DNA of 64,000 bases from Psococerastis gibbosa (lineage: Eukaryota > Arthropoda > Insecta > Psocodea > Psocidae). This document shows, in pieces, positions 62,001 through 64,000 of this stretch. A program made the translations under genes and the position numbers. Under the pieces are notes generated by a model, which was not told the origin of the DNA, searched no databases, and saw only the letters and a list, made by a program, of their open reading frames with translations. Location: positions 6,386,001 to 6,450,000 of the forward strand of contig OZ020489.1 in assembly GCA_963971405.1 (NCBI GenBank), given 5' to 3'. The stretch's first letter is position 1; the number at the start of each line of letters is the position of its first letter.

Positions 62001-63651
62001 ATCATGTAGCAATAGGTCATAAATAATTAGATTACTCGTGACTTCGTGGTATTGCATTTTAATAAACAAAAAATAACAACAAATAACAAATAACACAAAA
62101 TAACATTATTATAACAATTATTTTTTGTTTATTTTAATAGCAATAGGTCGCTTGCACCTTGCCCCTTGACCGCTGGGGGCAAAAATATAAAAAAAACTCA
62201 ATTTTCATGAAAAAATAATGCTTCTGCGGAACCTTTCTGTCAACCCTTTCTAACATCAGGTGTGTTTTAGGTGTTAAATAATGTAACACATCCGAACAGG
62301 GTGCTTTCAGAACTAATTCTATTAAGGGGCAAGCGACCTATTGAGTTTTGTTTACATTAAGAGAATATGCTACGTCAAGACATGTAGCGTAGTGGTACGG
62401 ACTCTGATTTTCACCCGAAAGGTTGTTGGTTCGAGTCCCACACTAGCTACATTTTCTGGCCATGAGGGTATGTAGAGCAGCAGCCTGATCGGGGCGTTTA
62501 TAATACCGGTATTTATTTAATCCACTGGTAAACAAGATAATTTTATAATGGAAAGTGCTATTCAAAATTTGTTTGTTTACAGTTATAATCCTAGGGTATT
62601 TATTTAACCCCGGTATTATAAACGCCTCGATCAGACTGCAGGTGGTCCCGGGCCTTCCTAGTTGAGTGGAAGAGAGGACTTTACAGCCCTAACTGCGCTA
62701 GGTTGGCTTAGTAATAGAAACAACAAAAAGTCCTTATTTATTTATTTAAAAATTGGCACCCGAAAATTAAATACCTCTCATTTGTTATTTAATTAACTTA
62801 GCAAGTTATTAATAATTTGGCTCATCTAAGTTGTAGAAGACTACTTTGTGCATCATATAATCGGGTATTTTTACTCTTCAGTTTTGTAGTTCTTCAAAAA
62901 ATCCCAGAATACGCGAAATTATAGTCCTGTCTGGTATTTATGAAAGAACTAAGGTACCAAAATTGTAATATTTCCTAATACCGTATATTATTACGATGTA
63001 TGACGTAGTCTTCTACAACTTCCATGAACCAAATCTTTAATGCCTTGCTTTGTTAATTAAAAAAAATATGAAAAGTCATTAAAAACAACAAATGGCGGGG
63101 TGCTGATTTTCTACGTAGCATGTCCTCTTAATAACGACTACATTGTAGGGTGAATTTAAAGAAAATCGTTGGAGCTGTTTTTGAGAAAACCATTTTTAAT
63201 ATTTTCTTTTGAGAGCTTCTGCAGTGGCGGAGCGTGCATTTCAGGCGGGCAATGCCGCCATACACTCAACAAATCCTTAGAATGTATTTATGAGATTCGT
63301 TGAAATCTATAGAAAGCCGCGAGCAAATAAAATTGTACTAGCATGATGTTATCAACGCAGTCTAAGAAAATTAAGAACCTCGTCCCGTTAGAATTAAAAT
63401 GTTTTCTTTTTTGTTTTCAAATTGTTACTTTTCAAGAAGATAGAACATGCTATATAAATTGATGCGTGTTTTCTTTCTTTTAAACTTAATAAATAGGCTT
63501 ACATATTTGCAAGCATTACACTCTCAATTATTATCCCACGCTCCGCCACTGAATTTCTGTTGAACTTCTTTTTATTATATTAGGTACCGTATATTGTTAT
63601 AATTTATACTGTACCTGACTGACTCAGCAGATACTCTTCTTGTAAGTCCAT
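56047..63651 (-). CDS. Very-long-chain fatty acid elongase B (ELO family), 5 exons
   Basis: Exons in order: 63615-63651, 61365-61549, 59077-59320, 56815-56951, 56047-56214. All introns are GT-AG, 771 nt, 256 residues. Motifs: KIFDLCDT (113-120, D where the family KxxExxDT has E), HIYHH (136-140), NTFVHLIMYTYY (166-177) and TKIQLIQ (TxxQxxQ). It ends KKDN, a clear dilysine (KKxx) ER retrieval signal, which elongase A lacks. Exons 2-5 have exactly the sizes of those of elongase A, and exon 4 aligns at about 32 of 46 residues by eye, so the two are tandem duplicates. The first exon is only 12 codons (MDLQEEYLLSQS), chosen because its phase-1 donor restores the frame; an acceptor at 63698-63700 suggests an untranslated exon upstream. 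Substrate is unknown. A 77-bp tandem array adjoins exon 4. Confidence 0.94.
56340..56710 (-). repeat. Repeat family B, in elongase B intron 4
   Basis: CACATCTGC-like opening, GAGTGAGCCTGTTTGTTAAC, GGACCTCCTGATTATAGTGG, GGAGGTGACCAGGACTCGAC and GCTGTGCACACTACCAAG follow the right half of 10390-11345. Confidence 0.75.
56904..57710 (-). repeat. 77-bp tandem array made from the elongase B exon 4 acceptor
   Basis: TCAG(G/A)TGGATGAAAGTGTTC starts at 56904 (inside the real exon) and then at 56981, 57058, 57135, 57212, 57289, 57366, 57443, 57520, 57597 and 57674: ten exact 77-bp steps. Each unit holds the first ~48 bp of exon 4 and ~27 bp of the intron before it, including the acceptor. On the minus strand the acceptor is GTTTCAG|ACCC in some units, but GTTTCCG|ACCC (destroyed) in four: those with GGGTCGGAAAC near 57025, 57102, 57256 and 57410. 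As 77 is not a multiple of 3, chained use would shift the frame. Confidence 0.95.
58125..58380. mobile_element. MITE family C, copy 2
   Basis: AATTAACAAAGCAAGTTATT, TTTGGCTCATGTAGGTTG, TACCCGATTATATGATGCAC and AGCATGTCCTCTTAA follow the order of 2397-2755. It lies in elongase B intron 3. Confidence 0.75.
58395..59025. repeat. 317-bp tandem duplication in elongase B intron 3
   Basis: A unit starting AAAATTCTATAC and ending TTATGTTCTATTCA is present twice (about 58395-58711 and 58712-59025), nearly identical, with a small deletion near 58966 in the second. Each contains GGGGGTTTATTTTAACACGT. It ends about 50 bp before exon 3. Confidence 0.85.
59321..61364 (-). other. Elongase B intron 2
   Basis: A (TA)n tract lies at about 59503-59528. 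Bases 59800-59990 contain a TTGATAAAACTTGGCAC / AAGATGGCGGCCGATTG repeat-like block. A 150-200 bp module (GTCTATTCTTCCTCTTTCAG ... GGGTTTGGCTTTGG ... GGCCGCG) occurs at about 60380-60590 and again at 60970-61180. No gene is seen. Confidence 0.5.
62024..62110 (+). repeat. Repeat family A fragment
   Basis: ATTACTCGTGACTTCGTGGT and TTAATAAACAAAAAATAAC are present as at 49577; the rest is missing. Bases 62150-62345 then resemble an inverted internal part of family E (GGAACCTTTCTGTC). Confidence 0.65.
62375..62748 (+). mobile_element. tRNA-derived SINE, copy 7, split by a MITE
   Basis: The head (GTAGCGTAGTGGTACGGACT) and body are complete, but the body is interrupted at GTAGAGCAG (62480) and resumes at GGTGGTCCCGGG (62641). 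It ends in TTATTTATTTA. It lies in elongase B intron 1, antisense. Confidence 0.9.
62481..62637. mobile_element. MITE family G1 nested in SINE copy 7
   Basis: Nearly the same as 19602-19772 (TIR CAGCCTGATCGGGGCGTTTA / AACGCCTCGATCAGACTG). Comparison with the uninterrupted SINE body (AAAGCAGGCGGTCCC) shows CAG on both sides, so the target-site duplication is about 3-4 bp. Confidence 0.88.
62775..63135. mobile_element. MITE family C, copy 3
   Basis: Inverted arms AAGTTATTAATAATTTGGCTCA-like (62803) and its inverse AACCAAATCTTTAATGCCTT (about 63027). The end TACGTAGCATGTCCTCTTAA is identical to copy 1. It lies in elongase B intron 1. Confidence 0.78.
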
Positions 63652-63715
63652 TCTGGTCTATGTAGCCTAGCACCACCACGAATCAGCACGTATAGGCCTG
63701 AAAATACAATAATAT

Positions 63716-63912
63716 AAAATAAATACATATTGGCTTTTTGTTATATTACTAAGCCAACCTAGCGGAGTTAGAGCTATAAGGCCCTGTCTTACATACACTC
63801 AACTAGGAAGACCCGGGACCGCCTGCTTTACATGCAAAATGTAGCAGGGACTACAATCATCAACTTTTCGGGTGAAAGTCGGCGTCTGTACCACTACTCT
63901 ACATGCCCTGAC
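63716..63912 (-). mobile_element. tRNA-derived SINE, copy 8, just upstream of elongase B exon 1
   Basis: An inverted copy with a deletion between TTTACATGC and AAAATGTAGC. The head is at the right (CCACTACTCTACATGCCCTG). It begins 18 bp beyond the acceptor at 63698-63700, so the intron feeding elongase B exon 1 contains it. From 63913 to 64000 nothing is recognised. Confidence 0.85.
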
Positions 63913-64000
63913 GCGCTGAGTCTAAGTATACAATCATGGCCATTTGGGATTATTAAAATGCCGGGGTTTATTTTTTAATACCGCAGCAGCAAGGTGTCAC

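Overview
This is a gene-poor, repeat-rich stretch of an arthropod nuclear genome, very probably an insect. The evidence is split genes with GT-AG introns, CAAAATG-type start contexts, tRNA-derived SINEs, RTE- and CR1/Jockey-like LINE fragments, many foldback MITEs, and a six-cysteine defensin of the insect type ending in CHCRK. The closest defensin pattern I know is that of true bugs and beetles, so Hemiptera is my guess at order level; that is inference.

Six protein genes can be assembled, and the exon phases close to an intact frame in each. (1) The nascent polypeptide-associated complex alpha subunit (NACA) is intronless, minus strand, 4727-5362. (2) The cohesin subunit SA/STAG has 15 exons, plus strand, 5789-25024, and starts head-to-head with NACA across a 426 bp gap. 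(3) A TraB-domain protein (TRABD) has 6 exons, plus strand, 28330-42339. (4) A two-coding-exon defensin lies nested on the opposite strand inside TRABD intron 1, CDS 29262-31059, with its own TATA box, a leader exon and NF-kappaB-like sites upstream. (5) and (6) Two tandem very-long-chain fatty acid elongases are on the minus strand, at 44617-50295 (A) and 56047-63651 (B). Their four downstream exons have identical sizes (185/244/137/168 nt), so they arose by gene duplication.

Most of the remaining sequence is mobile DNA. There are eight copies of one tRNA-like SINE, two of them split by nested MITEs. Several palindromic MITE families occur, as do fragments of at least three LINE lineages, mostly their C-terminal ends. 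There are also many poly-G/C runs of about 10-20 nt inside repeats.

The most unusual pattern is that exons have been tandemly copied in place, with their splice sites, and then decayed. I see this at STAG exon 5 (3' end), exon 7 and exon 14 (three extra copies), at TRABD exon 6 (two extra copies, one with an intact acceptor and a short open frame), and at elongase B exon 4 (a 77-bp unit spanning the acceptor, about ten extra copies). The second notable item is the nested immune gene, whose upstream kappaB-containing segment is duplicated about 0.73 kb further upstream.
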